DNA from: Carnegiea gigantea
Taxonomy: Eukaryota > Streptophyta > Magnoliopsida > Caryophyllales > Cactaceae
Length of the DNA: 64,000 nucleotides
Assembly: GCA_029747015.1 (NCBI GenBank)
Contig: JAKOGI010001173.1
Span: 62,001-126,000 of the forward strand
Direction: 5' to 3'
The number at the start of each line of letters is the position of its first letter. The stretch's first letter is position 1. The notes beneath the pieces are model-generated. The model had not been told where the DNA came from, did no database searches, and saw nothing but the letters and a program-made list of their open reading frames with translations. Positions 34,715 to 47,055 of the stretch are shown here, in pieces. The position numbers were made by a program, and so were the translations under genes.

Positions 34715-36446
34715 ATGAGTACCCACAAGGAATTCTTGAAGGGCAATCCATTACTCGTCCACCCTATTTCAACGGCCAACATTATAGTTGGTGGAAGAAT
34801 AGGATGGAGAACTATATTCAGGCAGAAGATTGTGAATTATGGATGCTCATCAAGAACGGGCACCTTATTCCCACCAAGGTGCTTGAAGATGGTAAGAAGG
34901 TTCCCAAGGAATCCATAGAGTTTGATGCCGAGGACTACAAGAAAATGGAGAAAAATGCCAAGGCCAAAAAGCTTCTATATTTTGGCCTAGGAACCGATGA
35001 ATACACTCGCATCTCTGAGTGTGAATCAGCCCAAGCTATCTGGAATGCTCTGCAAGTTGCTCATGAAGGTACGAGTCAAGTTAAACAATCTAGAATTGAG
35101 CTACTTATGCGACAATATGAGTTGTTTGATATGGGTGATCATGAAACTGTGATGGACATGTATACACGGTTCACCCACATCACGAACGAGTTAAAATCCC
35201 TGGGAAGATCTTTCACCACTGAAGAGTTGGTGAGGAAAATCCTCAGAATTTTACCTCGCACGTGGGAGGCCAAAGTAACAGCCATCCAAGAGGCTAAAGA
35301 CATGAACAAGATCACCCTCGACGAGTTGATTGGTAATCTCCAGACCTATGAACTCCGAAAGAACTCACAGCAAAGAGAGGAGCAAAAGAAGGATCGTGGG
35401 CTTGCCTTGAAAGCACATGAGGACACTGACTCTGACCTTGAAGATGAAGAAATGGCCCTAATGTCCAGAAAATTCAAGAAATTCTTCAAAAAGGTCAAGG
35501 AAAACAACAAAAGAAAAGACTTCAGCAAGTCCAGAAACACCTCCAAAGAACAGCTCACAGGTTGTTTCAAGTGCGGCAAACCAGATCACTTAGTCAAGAA
35601 TTGCCCTCTGCTTCGAGAAGATCAGACGCCCGAACACCCTCGAAAACAGGGTCGAAAACACCCTGTAAACAATCTGGGCAAGCGATTCTCGAAAGCTATG
35701 CTGGCTGCTTGGGGAGATTCCTCTGAGGATGAAGGAGAATCTGAAGCTGAAGAAGGGTCGTAGCACTTATGGCACAAAGTGATTCAGATTCAGATGATGA
35801 ATCAACAATCAGCTTCTCAGATCTCAAGAACAAGGTACATGGTCTTAACAAAGCCATTTTAGAAGAACTTCTATATAATTTGATAGACACATGTGCTGAT
35901 CTAAAAAGAGAAGTTCGTGACCTAGAGCTTGAAAATGAAATTCTTAAAAATGAAAAACTCGGTTTACATGAAAATGTTAATATACTCAAAGAAAACCTCT
36001 TTATAAAAGAAGGAGATTACTCTCGAATAGAGGAAAAACTCTTTGAGGTGGAAGGAATGGTTGAGTCCCTGCTCAAAGAGAACAAGGGTTTGCATGCTAA
36101 TAAAGAAAAACTGGAAACCGAGCTTAGCACAAACAAACGCTGGAACAAATCTTCACAGGCCCTTGCTTGGTTAAACACTCACCACAGTCGAAACAAAAAG
36201 GGACTTGGGTATAAGCCTAAACGAACAGTTTACCCAATTCATAGAAAGTATGTGGGATTACCTGAAAACATTGTTTGCTTTCATTGTGGTAAAACTGGTC
36301 ACTATCGATATTCTTGTCCTTTAAGAAAACATGCCAATAAAAAGAATGAAAGGTATGTGAAACAAATCTGGATTAGAAAAGATGAGCTTTACATGTCTAA
36401 AGGAATGGGACCCAAGTGGATCTGGGTTCCCAAAACTAAGCCGTGA
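34715..36446 (+). pseudogene. gag of element P (two frameshifts)
   Basis: This gene encodes the copia capsid protein. The expected start ATG is at 34715, but compared with M one C is missing a few codons later, so the long open frame (from 34585, crossing the LTR end, to 35763) is not reached from it. Domains: a copia gag domain (34790-35330; NGQHYSWWKNRMENYI), zinc knuckle CFKCGKPDHLVKNCPL (about 35565), then a second frame change near 35755. The part 35769-36446 has a coiled coil and a second knuckle CFHCGKTGHYRYSCPL (about 36280). It ends in TGA (36444-36446), in frame with pol. The open regions are otherwise well kept, so the damage is recent. Confidence 0.9.
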
Positions 36447-39400
36447 TTTGTTTTGCAGGCTGAAGTAAGAGAGAACAATCCCACAAACAACCCAGCAAAC
36501 AGGGTAAGAAACACCTTGTCAAACAGATCAGAAAACAACCTTAAAAACAGGCAGCTGTGGCATGTTGATAGTGGGTGTTCGCGGCACATGACTGGAGAAA
36601 GATCGAATTTTCTCTCACTTACAGCTTTGAATGGTGGGAGTGTAGCATTTGGAAACGGCAAGTCTGGGACAATTGTCGGTATAGGTAATATTGGTAAAAC
36701 TCTCTCCCATTCAATTGACAATGTGCACTTGGTTGATGGTTTAAAGCACAATTTGCTAAGTGTGTCCCAACTGTGTGACAAGAACAACCTAGTGGTGTTC
36801 TCACGAACACGTTGCTTGGTTGTGAATGACGACACAGGAGATGTTGTGTTGAGGGGGAAGCGATGTCAAAATGTTTATAAAGTCTGTATTTCCACTCTTC
36901 CCCAAAATAATCTGACTTGTTTAAATGCATTAAATGATGATATAATGCTATGGCACAAGAGACTAGGTCATGCAAGCCTATCTTTGTTAAACAAACTTGT
37001 TTCCAAAGATTTGGTTGTTGGACTACCTTCCATCAAGTTTAATGATGACAAGGTATGTGAAGCTTGTGCAAAAGGCAAACAAGTCAGATCTTCTTTTAAA
37101 TCGAAAAAATGTGTAAGCACTACTCGACCTCTAGAATTATTGCACATTGATTTATGTGGTCCCATGAGGGTAACCAGTAGAGGTGGGAAAAAGTATGTGC
37201 TTGTTGTAGTGGATGATTACTCTCGATTTACTTGGACCTTGTTTTTGGCATCCAAAGATGAAACCTTTGAGAATTTTATTGCCTTTCTCAAAAAGGTTGA
37301 AAAGAGAGTAGGACACTCTTTAATTAGCTTGAGATCTGATCATGGAACTGAGTTTGAAAATGTAAGTTTTATCAACTATTGTAATGAACATGGTGTTGAT
37401 CATAACTTCTCAGCTCCAAGAACACCCCAACAAAATGGGATGGTTGAGCGTAAAAATCGCACCCTAGAAGACATGACCAGAACAATGCTTATTGCTAGTG
37501 GTCTTCCTAGGTATTTTTGGGCAGAAGCATTGAACACCTCATGTTACCTTATAAATAGATGCATGATCAGACCCATGTTGAATAAAACTCCTTATGAACT
37601 TTTCAAAGGCAGAAAACCCAATATTACGCACCTAAGGACATTTGGTTGTAGGTGTTTTGTGCATAATAATGGGAAGGATGCCTTAGGAAAGTTTGACCCT
37701 AGGAGTGATGAGGCAATATTCCTTGGCTATTCTTCTCACAGCAAGGCATACAAAGTCTTTAACAAAAGAACCTTGTGTGTTGAGGAAAGTGTGCATGTGC
37801 TTTTTAATGAATCTAACGTGTTGAGTGAGAATGATGCACAGGAAGATGAACTTGAATTAGGTCTTGTTCGAAAAGAAGTGTTGCTCCAAGATAAACGAGG
37901 TAAGAACACCATGGAGAAAACAACTCCTGAAGGTGTTCCTCAAAACAGCAGGCAAGGTGAACACCAAACAAGGGAAAACACCGCTGAACCCTGTTCGGAA
38001 CCGTGTTCTTCAGGAATAGATTTACAAACATGTGCAGAAACAGGCTCGGGAGATGATCGTAAGCATTATGTTACGACTAGAGTAGAGCATGGGTCTGTGG
38101 ATCCTCTTACCCCACGACCATGGAAGCACCATAGTTCGCACCCTCTTGATCAAATCTTGTCAGATATTAATACTGGAGTGCAAACTAGATCTAAGCTAAA
38201 GAATTTTTGTGCTTTCTATGCTTTTCTTTCTAACATTGAGCCAAAAAGTGTGAATGAAGCTCTTGCAGATTCAGACTGGATCACGGCTATGCAAGAAGAG
38301 CTTCATCAATTTGAGAGAAACAAAATATGGCACCTTGTACCTAAACCTGCAGAGAGAACAATCATTGGAACCAAGTGGGTATTCCGAAACAAACTGGATG
38401 AGTCAGGAACAGTCACTAGGAACAAGGCACGGCTGGTTGTACAAGGATACAATCAAGAAGAAGGGATCGATTATGAAGAAACCTTTGCACCAGTTGCTAG
38501 AATTGAGGCTATTCGAATCTTAATAGCCTTTGCAGCTCATATGGAAATCAAGCTATATCAAATGGATGTTAAAAGTGCATTCCTAAACGGATACCTTAAA
38601 GAAGAGGTGTATGTCAAACAACCCCCTGGTTTTGAAAATGGCGATTTTCCAAATCATGTTTTTAAACTTGACAAGGCACTTTATGGTTTAAAACAAGCTC
38701 CAAGAGCTTGGTATGAACGGTTGTCAAGTTTTTTACTTGAAAATGATTTTAGAAGAGGCAAGGTAGACAATACCTTGTTTCTAAAATCTAAGGGGGAACA
38801 TTTTTTGATTGTCCAAATATATGTTGATGACATTATATTTGGTGCAACTCATCATGATTTATGCAATGAATTTTCAAATATGATGAGGAGTGAGTTTGAG
38901 ATGAGCATGATGGGTGAGCTTAATTTTTTCTTAGGCTTACAAATCAAGCAAACTCCAAACGGCACCATGATCCATCAGCAAAAGTATATCAAGGAGTTAC
39001 TTAAGCGTTTTGGGATGGAGTCAGCCAAACCCATAGACACTCCTATTTCTCCTTCAACCAAGTTGGTTATGGATGATGGGAGTCCCTCAGTTGAGGAGAA
39101 ACTCTATAGGGGTATGATTGGGTCACTCTTATACCTAACCGCTAGTAGACCTGATATTGTTTTTAGTGTTGGTTTATGTGCCCGTTTTCAGGCTAACCCT
39201 AAGGAAACTCATCTTAAGGCTGTTAAACGGATACTAAGGTATTTGAAACATACACCCAATTTAGCTTTATGGTATCCTAAAGGTTGCAATTTTGATCTTG
39301 TTGGATATGCTGACGCTGACTATGCTGGATTCCTAGTTGATAGAAAGAGTACCTCAGGTATGGCTCACTTTCTTGGACCTTGTTTGGTATCTTGGGCTAC

Positions 39401-39785
39401 CAAGAAGCAACATTCAGTTGCCATGTCCACGGCAGAAGCTGAATATGTTGCAGCAGCTTCATGTTGTGCTCAACTGTTGTGGATAAGGCAACAGCTTAAG
39501 GACTTTTGTGTTGACATTGGATGCATTCCTATTTTTTGTGATAACACAAGTGCAATTAATATTGCCAAAAATCCATGTCAACATAAAGGAACAAAGCATA
39601 TTGACATTCGACATCATTTCTTGAGAGATAATGTTGAAAAGGGTTTAATCTCTATGAATTTTTGCTCAACGGAAAATCAAATTGCTGATATATTCACTAA
39701 GGCACTAGCTAGAGACCAATTTGAGAGAAACAGACTGGAATTGGGGTTGGTGAAACACCCTGAGAACACCTGTTCTCAGAGTTAG
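36447..39785 (+). CDS. Copia pol polyprotein of element P (intact frame)
   Basis: One open frame of 1113 codons, entered after the gag TGA, with no obvious ATG of its own, so it is probably reached by readthrough or another mechanism. Numbering from 36453: protease DSG at residues 39-41; gag-pre-integrase zinc region ([10 protein letters not shown]...CEACAKGKQ) at about 165-210; integrase core with Asp (IDLCGP, about 233), Asp (RSDHGTEF, about 290) and Glu (MVERKNRTL, about 331); RT at about 620-870 with [11 protein letters not shown] and YVDD near 790; RNase H at about 950-1095 with [13 protein letters not shown] and CDNTS. All catalytic residues I looked for are present. The product would process itself, copy the RNA and integrate the cDNA in virus-like particles. 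This is the only intact enzyme gene in the window. Confidence 0.95.
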   Translation, partial: FVLQAEVRENNPTNNPANRVRNTLSNRSENNLKNRQLWHVDSGCSRHMTGERSNFLSLTALNGGSVAFGNGKSGTIVGIGNIGKTLSHSIDNVHLVDGLKHNLLSVSQLCDKNNLVVFSRTRCLVVNDDTGDVVLRGKRCQNVYKVCISTLPQNNLTCLNALNDDIMLWHKRLGHASLSLLNKLVSKDLVVGLPSIKFNDDKVCEACAKGKQVRSSFKSKKCVSTTRPLELLHIDLCGPMRVTSRGGKKYVLVVVDDYSRFTWTLFLASKDETFENFIAFLKKVEKRVGHSLISLRSDHGTEFENVSFINYCNEHGVDHNFSAPRTPQQNGMVERKNRTLEDMTRTMLIASGLPRYFWAEALNTSCYLINRCMIRPMLNKTPYELFKGRKPNITHLRTFGCRCFVHNNGKDALGKFDPRSDEAIFLGYSSHSKAYKVFNKRTLCVEESVHVLFNESNVLSENDAQEDELELGLVRKEVLLQDKRGKNTMEKTTPEGVPQNSRQGEHQTRENTAEPCSEPCSSGIDLQTCAETGSGDDRKHYVTTRVEHGSVDPLTPRPWKHHSSHPLDQILSDINTGVQTRSKLKNFCAFYAFLSNIEPKSVNEALADSDWITAMQEELHQFERNKIWHLVPKPAERTIIGTKWVFRNKLDESGTVTRNKARLVVQGYNQEEGIDYEETFAPVARIEAIRILIAFAAHMEIKLYQMDVKSAFLNGYLKEEVYVKQPPGFENGDFPNHVFKLDKALYGLKQAPRAWYERLSSFLLENDFRRGKVDNTLFLKSKGEHFLIVQIYVDDIIFGATHHDLCNEFSNMMRSEFEMSMMGELNFFLGLQIKQTPNGTMIHQQKYIKELLKRFGMESAKPIDTPISPSTKLVMDDGSPSVEEKLYRGMIGSLLYLTASRPDIVFSVGLCARFQANPKETHLKAVKRILRYLKHTPNLALWYPKGCNFDLVGYADADYAGFLVDRKSTSGMAHFLGPCLVSWATKKQHSVAMSTAEAEYVAAASCCAQLLWIRQQLKDFCVDIGCIPIFCDNTSAINIAKNPCQHKGTKHIDIRHHFLRDNVEKGLISMNFCSTENQIADIFTKALARDQFERNRLELGLVKHPENTCSQS

Positions 39786-40119
39786 ATCAAGCTGACAAAA
39801 CACCCTATAATACCTGTTCTATCCACTTGTTTGCAATTATTGCTATCAAAACAGTGGTCTATGCTTAACAAATATGTGTAGTCTTGTGTGCTATTATGAT
39901 TATTTATGAAGACTGCTGCCTTGGGAGATGGAGAAAGAGTATTCATGACAGACCTTAGAATGAGAGAAGCATGTTCAAGAATAGATGGCTCGAACGGGTA
40001 TGCCTTGATTGTCATTAATGTATGCTGCCTGCTTAAATTCTAAGTGTTTCCTAGGTGGCCCTTCATAACGGGTAGGGAGTTTAAAAACCCCCTTTGCGTG
40101 TGTCTGTTTTCCCCGTCTT

Positions 40120-40160
<41 letters not shown>

Positions 40161-40220
40161 TTCTTGCTTTCAAACCCTAGCAAAACCCTCTAAACCCTAA
40201 TCTCTCTCCTCTAGCAAACA
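39786..40220 (+). promoter_or_regulatory. Spacer and possible promoter of the extra ORF (element P)
   Basis: After the pol stop comes a noncoding spacer. TTTAAAAACC (about 40080) could be a TATA-like box. A (CT)n run covers about 40121-40156, and AAACCCTAG (40172-40180) and the telo-box AAACCCTAA (40192-40200) stand just before the ATG at 40221. The layout resembles promoters of plant housekeeping genes. Promoter activity is inferred. Confidence 0.5.
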
Positions 40221-42087
40221 ATGGCTTCCAACAACACCTCTCACTCAAAAGCCCTCGTTCTTGCTTCCTCAATCCCTGCTCCTTCTCGCCCAATCTCGTA
40301 CAAGCCTTTCAAATTCCTGAAAAGCTTGTCCCTAAAATCAGTGGGAATGGGGATGGATGATATTCCCTTTGAATGTCGAAGGGAATTGGTGTTCCTCGTA
40401 GGGGCAATTGCTTATCCCATTTCAGTTGAGTCAGAGGGAACAAAGTCGGGGTCTCAAGAACAATTCTTGGAAACCCCTGAAGGGTTTAATTTTGAGCCCT
40501 GTTCTTCTGGGTTGTTCTCTGACACCGCGACAGAAACAGGGGCTGCCTCTGCCGAAGGTGTGTTTGTGGAGGATCTGCATGTCGACTTCCAAGGGAAGTC
40601 GAATGAGTCGTCAGAGGAGAGTCTAGAGAAGAATTCTCTCCCTGAGGCTGAAATCTCCCCTCCAGTCTTTCAAACTGGAGAGAAAAGGAAGAGGGTGAAA
40701 ATCGTGGCTAGGCGTAGCAGAACGCCAAGAACAAGGCCACAACCAAGGTCTCAACCCTCTCAAACTCCCTCTTCTCCTCAATCCTCTAAGCCCTCTCGAA
40801 AATCTGCAAGGCTAGCGTTTCAATCCTCTCATCGTCCCTCCAAACCCTCTGCTCCTATCATCGAGGAGATTTCTTCTTCTTCTGAAGGGTTCTCGAGTTC
40901 TGACTCTGAGAACACCACCTTCAAACAGGGGACACCGGTGTTTTCCGAGTCCTCTGAAGAACAATCTCCTCCAAAACCAACCAATAAACCTGCTGTGAAG
41001 CCCTCTCCTGCCAAAACACCCCTCAAGCGAAAGCCCAGAACAGCCCCTACCAGAAACTACCACCTCTGTTCCTGTCCTTAAACGCCCAAAGCAGTTCACT
41101 CCCTCTCCTATGTCTGACAAACATGCGCAGTTGCTGAAGCGCAATGTCGTCAGGGGGAAGGTAGTGAATGTAAGCTTTTTCGAGGAACAGGGTCTGGGGG
41201 TGTTCTTGACCAAGCTTCGAGCCCAAGGCTGGCTTGAGTTGTTTGCAAACACCCAGCAAGGGTGTTCTGTGCCTGAGTTGGCTGAATTCTATGCCAACTG
41301 CTCTGTCACAAATGGGGTAGTGACAAGTGCTGTCAATGAGTGTCATTTCTCCTTTGATGAAGCCACCCTAAGTGATATTCTGGGCATCCCCTCTCGTGGA
41401 TTTGCTGTGTATGTGAGGGAAGACAAAACTGCCCTAGAAACAGCCAGGCTCTTAGAGGTGTCCAAACGCCTTAGTCAAAAACAGGGCCTGAGAACACCAC
41501 TTTCAGTTAAGAAGGGTGAAATGACCACCCTGCAGCAACTACTGTTTATGTTCACTATCAAGAACATAATACCGCGAGGTCAAGGGCGAAACTCAGCAGA
41601 TGCCTTCGATCAATGTCTGGTGGACCTACTGGATCGGGAGGAACCAGTAAACCTCTCTGCAATCATGATTCGCCACATAGAGCGAATTGCGAACACCACC
41701 CGGGCACATGATCTTGGCTATGGGTTTCTGTTGACAAGGGTGCTTGAGCACTTTGGGATAGTGCTCACACGAAGAGTGGCGGCCCAAATCATTGATGAGA
41801 TTGGGATTGACACTCTCCTAGGGTGTGGCTATGAGGTTGGCGAAGGGTCAGTTTCCAAATAGGGACGTCGACCACCTCGACCACCTGTTTCTGGGCAACC
41901 TTCCGTCAAGGTTGAGGCTGTTCTTGAGGACAATGCTCGCCTCAAGGATGAGCTCTCAGCTGTCAAGGCTGCTCTTGCTGAGGAACGAGCTCTCTCGGCC
42001 AAACGCCATGAAGATCTCCTTGCACTTCTCTCCACTCTTGCCCCCAGCATTCCTCCTCTGCAAACGAAACCACCCCCTGCTCCCTGA
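40221..42087 (+). pseudogene. Extra ORF after pol of element P (broken)
   Basis: Starts MASNNTSHSKALVLASS. The N-terminal half (40221-41040) has YKPFKFLKSLSLKSVGMG, the basic patch KIVARRSRTPRTR and Ser/Pro-rich low-complexity sequence. A one-base frame change near 41040 leads into the globular half (41041-41860) with ELAEFYANCSV, LGIPSRGFAVYVREDK, NIIPRGQGRN and MIRHIERIANTT. A TAG at 41860-41862 replaces the CAG found in M, and the same frame then runs through a coiled coil with KRHEDLLALLST to TGA at 42085. Likely the Transposase_32 type of plant mobile-element protein; function unknown. No evident transmembrane segment, so an envelope role is not supported. Confidence 0.85.
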
Positions 42088-42388
42088 TTGTATAGGCTGC
42101 TCTCTAGTCTCCTCCTTTCTTAATTTCGTTTTTGGCATTGTATTTTTTAATGCAATATCTCATTATTAATGCTTCTTGCCCCTTCTGCTACATACTTCTT
42201 TTCTTGCATTCATAATGTTGTTTATGCTTTTTAATGATGCCAAAAGGGGGAAGAAGAGTGTAACCCTCCTATTGACGAATGAACCTAGCATTGACTTAAG
42301 TGGACCTTGACTTACGTGGATCCCTATCAGCATTCATTTTTTTTGTCAATATGGTCACTTGGTTTGTCATCATCAAAAAGGGGAAATT
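42088..42388 (+). other. 3' untranslated region and polypurine tract of element P
   Basis: Noncoding. AAAAAGGGGAAATT, the polypurine tract, stands directly before the LTR at 42389. Confidence 0.85.
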
Positions 42389-43996
42389 TGTTGAGTTATT
42401 ATATTTAGTTTTGATGATAACAAATCCAAGTGTAAAAATTTGTCCTAGTAATGTTGCTCCAAACACGGTCTCCAAACAGGCCTAACTGGTGTTTGTGTTC
42501 CTTATTATACTAACTGGTTTGCTACATGTGAGAACAAGTCTTCAAAATAGGTTTTACTTGGTGATTCTATATTAAGTCAAGAGCACCATCTCGACAGTTG
42601 ATTGTAAGGCATGTTCCTGAACTCTAGCAATGGGAAGAACAACCCCAGCAAACAAGGTGGCCCTGGTGTTCACAGCAGCACCATAAATCTTGGACAAGAT
42701 GACATTCAAAACAAGAAGTCTTGGGTATATAGGTTTTATTTATTTAGACTCTTGTTAATATGCCAATATTGAAAACATCATTTTAAACACCTCTTGAATC
42801 GGTATTTGCGCTAAGTGCTTCAGAACACCAGTTGCGAACAACCCTGCGAACAGGGTGCCTAGGGTGTTTCTGAACTGCAGTAGCCACACCCGGTTATCTT
42901 TGAAAATTTATTTTAGTTGGCTAAGATCTCCAGATTACTTTCCTTGAATTTCAAAACTGCTATTTCTCTGGAAAGGATATTTCTTGAAAATATTATGGGA
43001 GATTTTCGAAAATAAGTTTTGGGAGATTTGCCAAAACTTAAAGATTTCCTTTGACCATATTTTCGGATATGGTAAAGTTTCAAAAGCTGAAAATTTCTGG
43101 TTGCTTTTTTGAATCCACCTCACGGTTATGGGAAGATAAGGGTTATCTTTTAAGATATCAAATCCCTTATATTTTGGCAAAATTTTATCACTAGCCGTAG
43201 GAGAACATTTCCTGATTGAAAATCGTTTTCTATACTTAGCTGATTCTGTGGCTTATGACCGTTGGTTTTTGTGTTTAAAAACCTCAGCTTTTTCTCTCCC
43301 AGGAGACACACAACACACGAGAAAAGAGCATATAGAAAACTCAGGTTGAATTTTCTTAAACACAGCTTTTTGAAAAATTCAGGAAAAATCAGAAAACACG
43401 GTCTACACTCAAAGATTCTTGAGCTTCATTCTGAAAAGCAAACCGTGACAAGCTGTGTTTGATTTTGAGTTTTCAAACCATTGGCATAATAGGATCTTCA
43501 TTGTACCTTACATCTACTTAGTAAGAAGCACCCCCTGTAAGGTGTTTGTAACCCTGATCTTGAATCAGAAAAGTGAGTGAGTGTGTCCTAGTCGTGTGGA
43601 CTTGGACGTGTCTAATCTTGCGAAGGTTGGACGTGGTGTAACCTGTCTTTGGGAAGAAGGTTACGTGGTTGCAAGTTGTAACAAGGTGTGTTACATTTGT
43701 AACGTGTGAAGCCCGTTAGTGAAAGTGGTTAAATCCTACACGAGGTAGGTCGTGGTTTTTCACACCTCAGTTGGGCTAGAGGTGTTTTCCACGTAAAAAT
43801 TGTGTGTGCTTTATTTTCCGCATTTATCTTGGTGATTTTCGCATCTGCAATAATTGAGAACACCCCGTGCAAACAAGCTATCAGGGTGTTTGTCATTTGA
43901 GAACAACCTCTACTAGGGTTTTTGTTATTTACAACGCGAAAATCAGACACCACAATTCACCCCCCCTCTTGTGGTTGTATACTCACGAACTCAACA
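42389..43996 (+). repeat. 3' LTR of element P
   Basis: 1608 bp, nearly identical to 33053-34658. Confidence 0.96.
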
Positions 43997-46900
43997 AACA
44001 CAAAAGTCCTTGAGTTGTTGTCTTATCCATAATAACTGAGCATAGCAAGATGCAGCTGCCACATATTCAGCTTCTGCTGTGGACAAGGCAACAGAGAGTT
44101 GTTTCTTGGTTGCCCAAGATACCAAACAAGGTCCAAGAAAGTGAGCCATACTTGAGCTGCTTTTCCTATCAACCAAGAAGCCTGCATAATCAGCATCAGC
44201 ATACCCAACAAGATCAAAGTTGCAACCTCTAGGATACCATAAGGCTAGATCAAGTGTATATTTTAAGTATCTTAAAATGCTTTTTACAGCCTTAAGATGA
44301 GTTTCTTTAGGGTTAGACTGAAAACGTGCACATAGACCAACACTGAAAACAATGTCAGGTCTACTAGCCGTCAGGTATAGGAGTGACCCTATCATACCCC
44401 TATAGGATTTCTCCTCAACTGAGGGACTACCATCATCCATTACCAGCCTGGTTGAGGGAGAGATGGGAGTATCAATGGGCTTGGCCGACTCCATCTTAAA
44501 GCGCTTAAGTAACTCTTTGATATACTTTTGTTGATGGATCATGGTGCCGTTTGAAGTTTGCTTGATTTGCAAGCCTAGAAAGAAATTAAGCTCACCCATC
44601 ATGCTCATTTCAAACTCACTCCTCATCATTTTTGAAAATTCATTGCACAAATCATGATGAGTTGCACCAAATATGATGTCATCGACATATACTTGGACAA
44701 TCAACAAATGTTTCCCCTTAGATTTTAGAAACAAGGTATTGTCTACCTTGCCTCTTGTAAAACCATTTTCTAATAAAAAGCTTGACAACCGCTCATACCA
44801 AGCTCTAGGGGCTTGTTTTAAACCATAAAGTGCCTTATCAAGTTTGAAAACATGGTTAGGAAATTCATTACTTTCAAAACCAGGGGGTTGTTTGACATAC
44901 ACTTCTTCTTTGAGGTACCCATTTAAAAATGCACTTTTGACATCCATTTGATACAACTTGATCTCCATATGGGCTGCAAATGCTATCAAGATTTGAATAG
45001 CCTCCATCCTTACAACAGGTGCAAAGGTTTCTTCATAATCAATTCCCTCTTCTTGGTTGTAGCCTTGAACCACCAGCCGGGCCTTGTTCCTAGTGACTGT
45101 TCCGCACTCATCCAGCTTGTTACGGAACACCCACTTGGTTCCAATGATTGTTCTATCCTCTAGCCGTGGCACAAGGTGCCATACCTTGTTTCTTTCGAAC
45201 TGATGGAGTTCTTCTTGCATGGCTGTGACCCAATCTGAATCTGCAAGGGCTTCATTAATATTCTTAGGCTCAATTTTTGAGAGAAAAGCATAGAAAGCAC
45301 AGAAATTTTTGAGTCTAGATCTAGTTTGAACTCCTGCATTAATATCAGACAAAATTTGATCAAGAGGATGTGAACTTTGGTATTTCCATGATCGTGGTGA
45401 AAGTGGGTTCATAGACTCGCTCTCCATCCTAGCTGGAATACTCGGTGAAACAAGTTCAAAACCCGTTCTCGAGCCTATTTGGGAGCTTGTTCCTGGATTT
45501 ATCCCTGAAGGATTCGGCTGGTGTTGTCCCGAACAGGGTTCCACCCTGTTTCCCTCTGTTTGGTTCACAACTTGCCTACCTTCATGAAGAACAACTTCAG
45601 GCCTTGATCCCTCCGGTTGATCCTTACCTTGATCATCTTGAAGCAGCACATCTTCTCTAACAAGACCTAGTTCGAGGTCTTCCTCCTGTGCATCATCCTC
45701 ACTTAGAGAGTTAGTTTCATCAAAAAGCACATGCACACTTTCCTCAACACACAAAGTTCTCTTATTAAACACTTTGTATGCCTTACTATGTGAGGAGTAA
45801 CCGAGGAATATTGCCTCATCACTCCTTGGATCAAACTTCCCTAAGGCATCCTTTCCATTATTATGCACAAAACATTTACAACCAAATACTCTCAAATGCA
45901 AAATATTTGGTTTTTTTCCTTTGAGAAGTTCATAAGGAGTTTTGTTAAGAATGGGTCTAATCATGCATCTATTTATAATGCAACATGATATGTTTAAAGC
46001 TTCAACCCAAAAATTTCTAGGAAGACCACTAGCAACAAGCATCGTTCTAGTCATGTCCTCTAGAGTACGATTTTTGCGCTCTACCACCCCGTTCTGTTGG
46101 GGTGTTCTTGGAGCTGAAAAATTGTGATCAACACCATACTCATTACAATAGTCAATAAAGCTTGAATTTTCAAATTCTGCACCATGGTCAGACCTTAGGC
46201 ATACCAAAGAGTGTCCTACCCTCTTTTCAGTCTTTTTAATGAAAGCAAGCAATTTTTCAAAGGTTTCATCTTTAGAAGCCAAAAACAAAGCTCAAGTGAA
46301 ACGAGAGTAGTCATCCACTATCACAAGCACATACCTCTTGCCACCTCGGCTCATGATCCTCATTGGACCGCATAGATCCATATGTATCAATTCAAGAGGT
46401 CGAGTAGTGCCTACACATTTTTTAGATTTAAATGAATTTTTGACTTGTTTGCCTTTAGCACATGCATCACATACCTTGTCATCATTGAATTTGATGGAAG
46501 GTAAGCCTACCACTAAGTCTTTGGTTACAAGTTTGCTCAAAAGTGAGTGGCTTGCATGACCTAGCCTTTTGTGCCAAAGCATAACATCATCATTTAGGGC
46601 ACTTAAACAAGTCAAATTATTTTGGGGAAGAGTGGAGATACACACTTTATAAACATTCTTGTGTCGCTTCCCCCTCAACACAACATCTCCTGTGTTCATA
46701 TTCACAACCAAGCAACGTGTTGGTGAGAACACTACTAGGTTGTCTTTGTCGCACAGTTGGGACACACTTAGCAAGTTGTGTTTTAATCCATCCACAAAAT
46801 AAACATTGTCAATTGCATGGGAGAGTGACTCACCTATCTTACCTATGCCGACAATTGTCCCGGATTTCTGTTTTCAAATGCCACACTCCCACCTTCTGAA

Positions 46901-47055
46901 GCTGTAAGTGAGAGAAAATTGGATCTTTCACCAGTCATATGCCTCGAACACCCATTGTCAACATACCACAGCTGCTTGTTCCCTAGACTATTCCCTGCAC
47001 TGTTTGCTAGGTTGTTTGCTGGGTTGTTCTCTCTCACTTCAGCCTATAAAACAAA
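43997..47055 (-). pseudogene. pol of element M (protease to RNase H, broken)
   Basis: On the minus strand, after a TGA (47056-47058) and a further TAG four codons on, the protease reads [13 protein letters not shown], with Asn in place of the Ser in DSG. A one-base loss near 46860 shifts the frame. The gag-pre-integrase region and first integrase part are open at 46292-46795, ended by TGA where P has TGG (Trp). A 765-residue open stretch (46288 to about 43997) holds the rest of integrase, RT with VYVDDIIFG, and RNase H up to the insertion of P. The remaining RNase H is at 32810-33052. The enzymes of M cannot be made in full. Confidence 0.92.

Larger units (their letters stand above)
33053..43996 (+). 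mobile_element. Ty1/copia element P (SIRE/Maximus-like), youngest insertion
   Basis: A complete element: LTRs of 1606 and 1608 bp, initiator-tRNA-Met priming site, gag, pol, extra ORF, polypurine tract and a perfect 5-bp duplication. By eye the LTRs differ at about 14 bases plus four 1-bp indels (about 0.9 percent). Using a rate of 1.3e-8 per site per year, often applied to plant LTRs, that gives roughly 0.3 million years. It is related to M but in a different subfamily (LTR starts and lengths differ). Confidence 0.96.

Noticed and set aside
40221..42087. Envelope protein interpretation of the copia extra ORF
   Set aside because: No signal peptide or transmembrane stretch visible; the globular part fits a plant mobile-element protein better.
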